Source of the DNA: CAZYVU01 sp964651435
GTDB taxonomy: Bacteria > Desulfobacterota > Syntrophorhabdia > Syntrophorhabdales > CAYQXL01
Direction: 5' to 3'
Assembly (NCBI GenBank): GCA_964651435.1
Contig: CAZYVU010000070.1
Location: forward strand, 1-6,057
DNA length: 6,057 nucleotides
Shown here in pieces: positions 5,908 through 6,057 of the stretch (position 1 is its first letter; each line of letters begins with the position of its first letter). The translations under genes and the position numbers were made by a program. A model generated the notes under the pieces. The model had not been told where the DNA came from. It was given only the letters and a program-made list of their open reading frames with translations, and did not search any database.

Positions 5908-5920
5908 TGTAATAGATACC

Positions 5921-5926
5921 AGGAGG
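5921..5926 (+). promoter_or_regulatory. Ribosome binding site of the vapB remnant
   Basis: AGGAGG, a perfect Shine-Dalgarno core, lies five bases before GTG 5932-5934. Its preservation fixes the start codon and suggests the lesion downstream is recent. Confidence 0.75.
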
Positions 5927-5931
5927 CACCT

Positions 5932-6009
5932 GTGAATACCGCAAAGATTTTCAGGAACGGAAAAAGCCAGGCGGTTCGCCTTCCCAAGGAGTTCAGGTTT
6001 GACGGGTAG
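5932..6009 (+). pseudogene. vapB: Truncated VapB-type antitoxin (SpoVT/AbrB fold), 25 codons then TAG
   Basis: GTG start with a strong ribosome binding site. The peptide M-N-T-A-K-I-F, R-N-G-K-S-Q-A-V-R-L-P-K-E-F, R-F-D-G is the characteristic N-terminal DNA-binding half of VapB antitoxins, which form a swapped-hairpin AbrB-type dimer on their operator and neutralise the VapC RNase. Intact family members are about 70-80 residues and continue after F-[DE]-G with D-E-V-x-I-K. Here the frame hits TAG at 6007-6009, so the rest of the DNA-binding fold and the whole toxin-binding tail are missing. A working antitoxin is therefore unlikely. Identification of the family is firm from the motif; the cause of truncation is inferred. 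Confidence 0.8.
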
Positions 6010-6057
6010 AGTAGAGAACTGGCGCCTTGCCGGAGCCGCTTGTGAACTTTTCGATGC
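6008..6057 (+). pseudogene. Possible C-terminal remnant of a VapC PIN-domain toxin
   Basis: In the frame one base ahead of vapB, codons 6008-6025 read R-V-E-N-W-R, then L-A-G-A-A-C-E-L-F-D to the edge. VapC toxins commonly end with a motif like R-E-F-x-R-V-x-G-L-R-x-E-[DN]-W, so the piece directly after the vapB break resembles the toxin's last residues. The PIN catalytic core is absent from this window. The match is short and no stop is seen before the edge, so this is tentative. Confidence 0.35.

Larger units (their letters stand above)
5608..5931. other. Intergenic region between divergent transcription units
   Basis: I see no credible gene here. The left half (5608-5720) is the promoter and leader of the large minus-strand gene. 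The middle (5744-5772) carries inverted repeats. The right part (5820-5910) is GC-rich with short palindromes and leads into the vapB remnant. Open frames crossing this region on the minus strand have no recognisable protein features. Confidence 0.7.

Noticed and set aside
5601..5987. 128-codon minus-strand frame spanning the intergenic region and antisense to vapB
   Set aside because: It opens with a hydrophobic stretch but overlaps the vapB remnant, the promoter and the start of the large gene. It contains no family motif and its composition looks random.

Overview
The window holds most of one very large secreted protein gene on the minus strand and a short, non-coding-looking upstream region with the remains of a toxin-antitoxin operon on the plus strand. 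The sequence is moderately GC-rich. The domain mix (tandem DUF1566/Lcl C-terminal, LamG-like jelly roll, divergent InlB B-repeats, CARDB) plus a VapB-type antitoxin remnant is typical of environmental, often anaerobic, Gram-negative bacteria such as Desulfobacterota (former Deltaproteobacteria) or Nitrospirota. The taxonomic guess rests only on domain style and is weak.

Positions 5607 to 1 (minus): a single uninterrupted reading frame of 1869 codons starts at ATG 5607-5605 and runs off the left edge without a stop, so the C-terminus is missing. I read all in-frame codons and found no stop. In order it encodes: a signal peptide; two DUF1566 repeats; a LamG-like lectin fold; a divergent InlB-type repeat with paired cysteines; an IPT/TIG-like Ig segment; a carboxypeptidase-regulatory-like (CarboxypepD_reg) domain; about 390 residues with no family I recognise; a beta-propeller-like run of about 50-60-residue repeats; two CARDB domains; and the start of a second InlB-type repeat at the window edge. 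This is the layout of an exported, multi-domain adhesin or surface-binding protein. The substrate is unknown.

Positions 5608-5931: an intergenic region. Reading toward the large gene it holds a good sigma-70-like promoter (TTGCCA, 17 bp, TATCAT), a small palindrome over the -10/start region, a stable leader hairpin and a Shine-Dalgarno sequence. Further right are several short inverted repeats and a GC-rich structured patch.

Positions 5932-6057 (plus): the first 25 codons of a VapB-type (SpoVT/AbrB-fold) antitoxin with a good ribosome binding site, cut off by TAG. Immediately after, in another frame, is a short peptide resembling the C-terminal end of VapC PIN-domain toxins. The simplest reading is a vapBC operon collapsed by an internal deletion. 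There is no sign of a functional link between this remnant and the large surface-protein gene, which is transcribed in the opposite direction.
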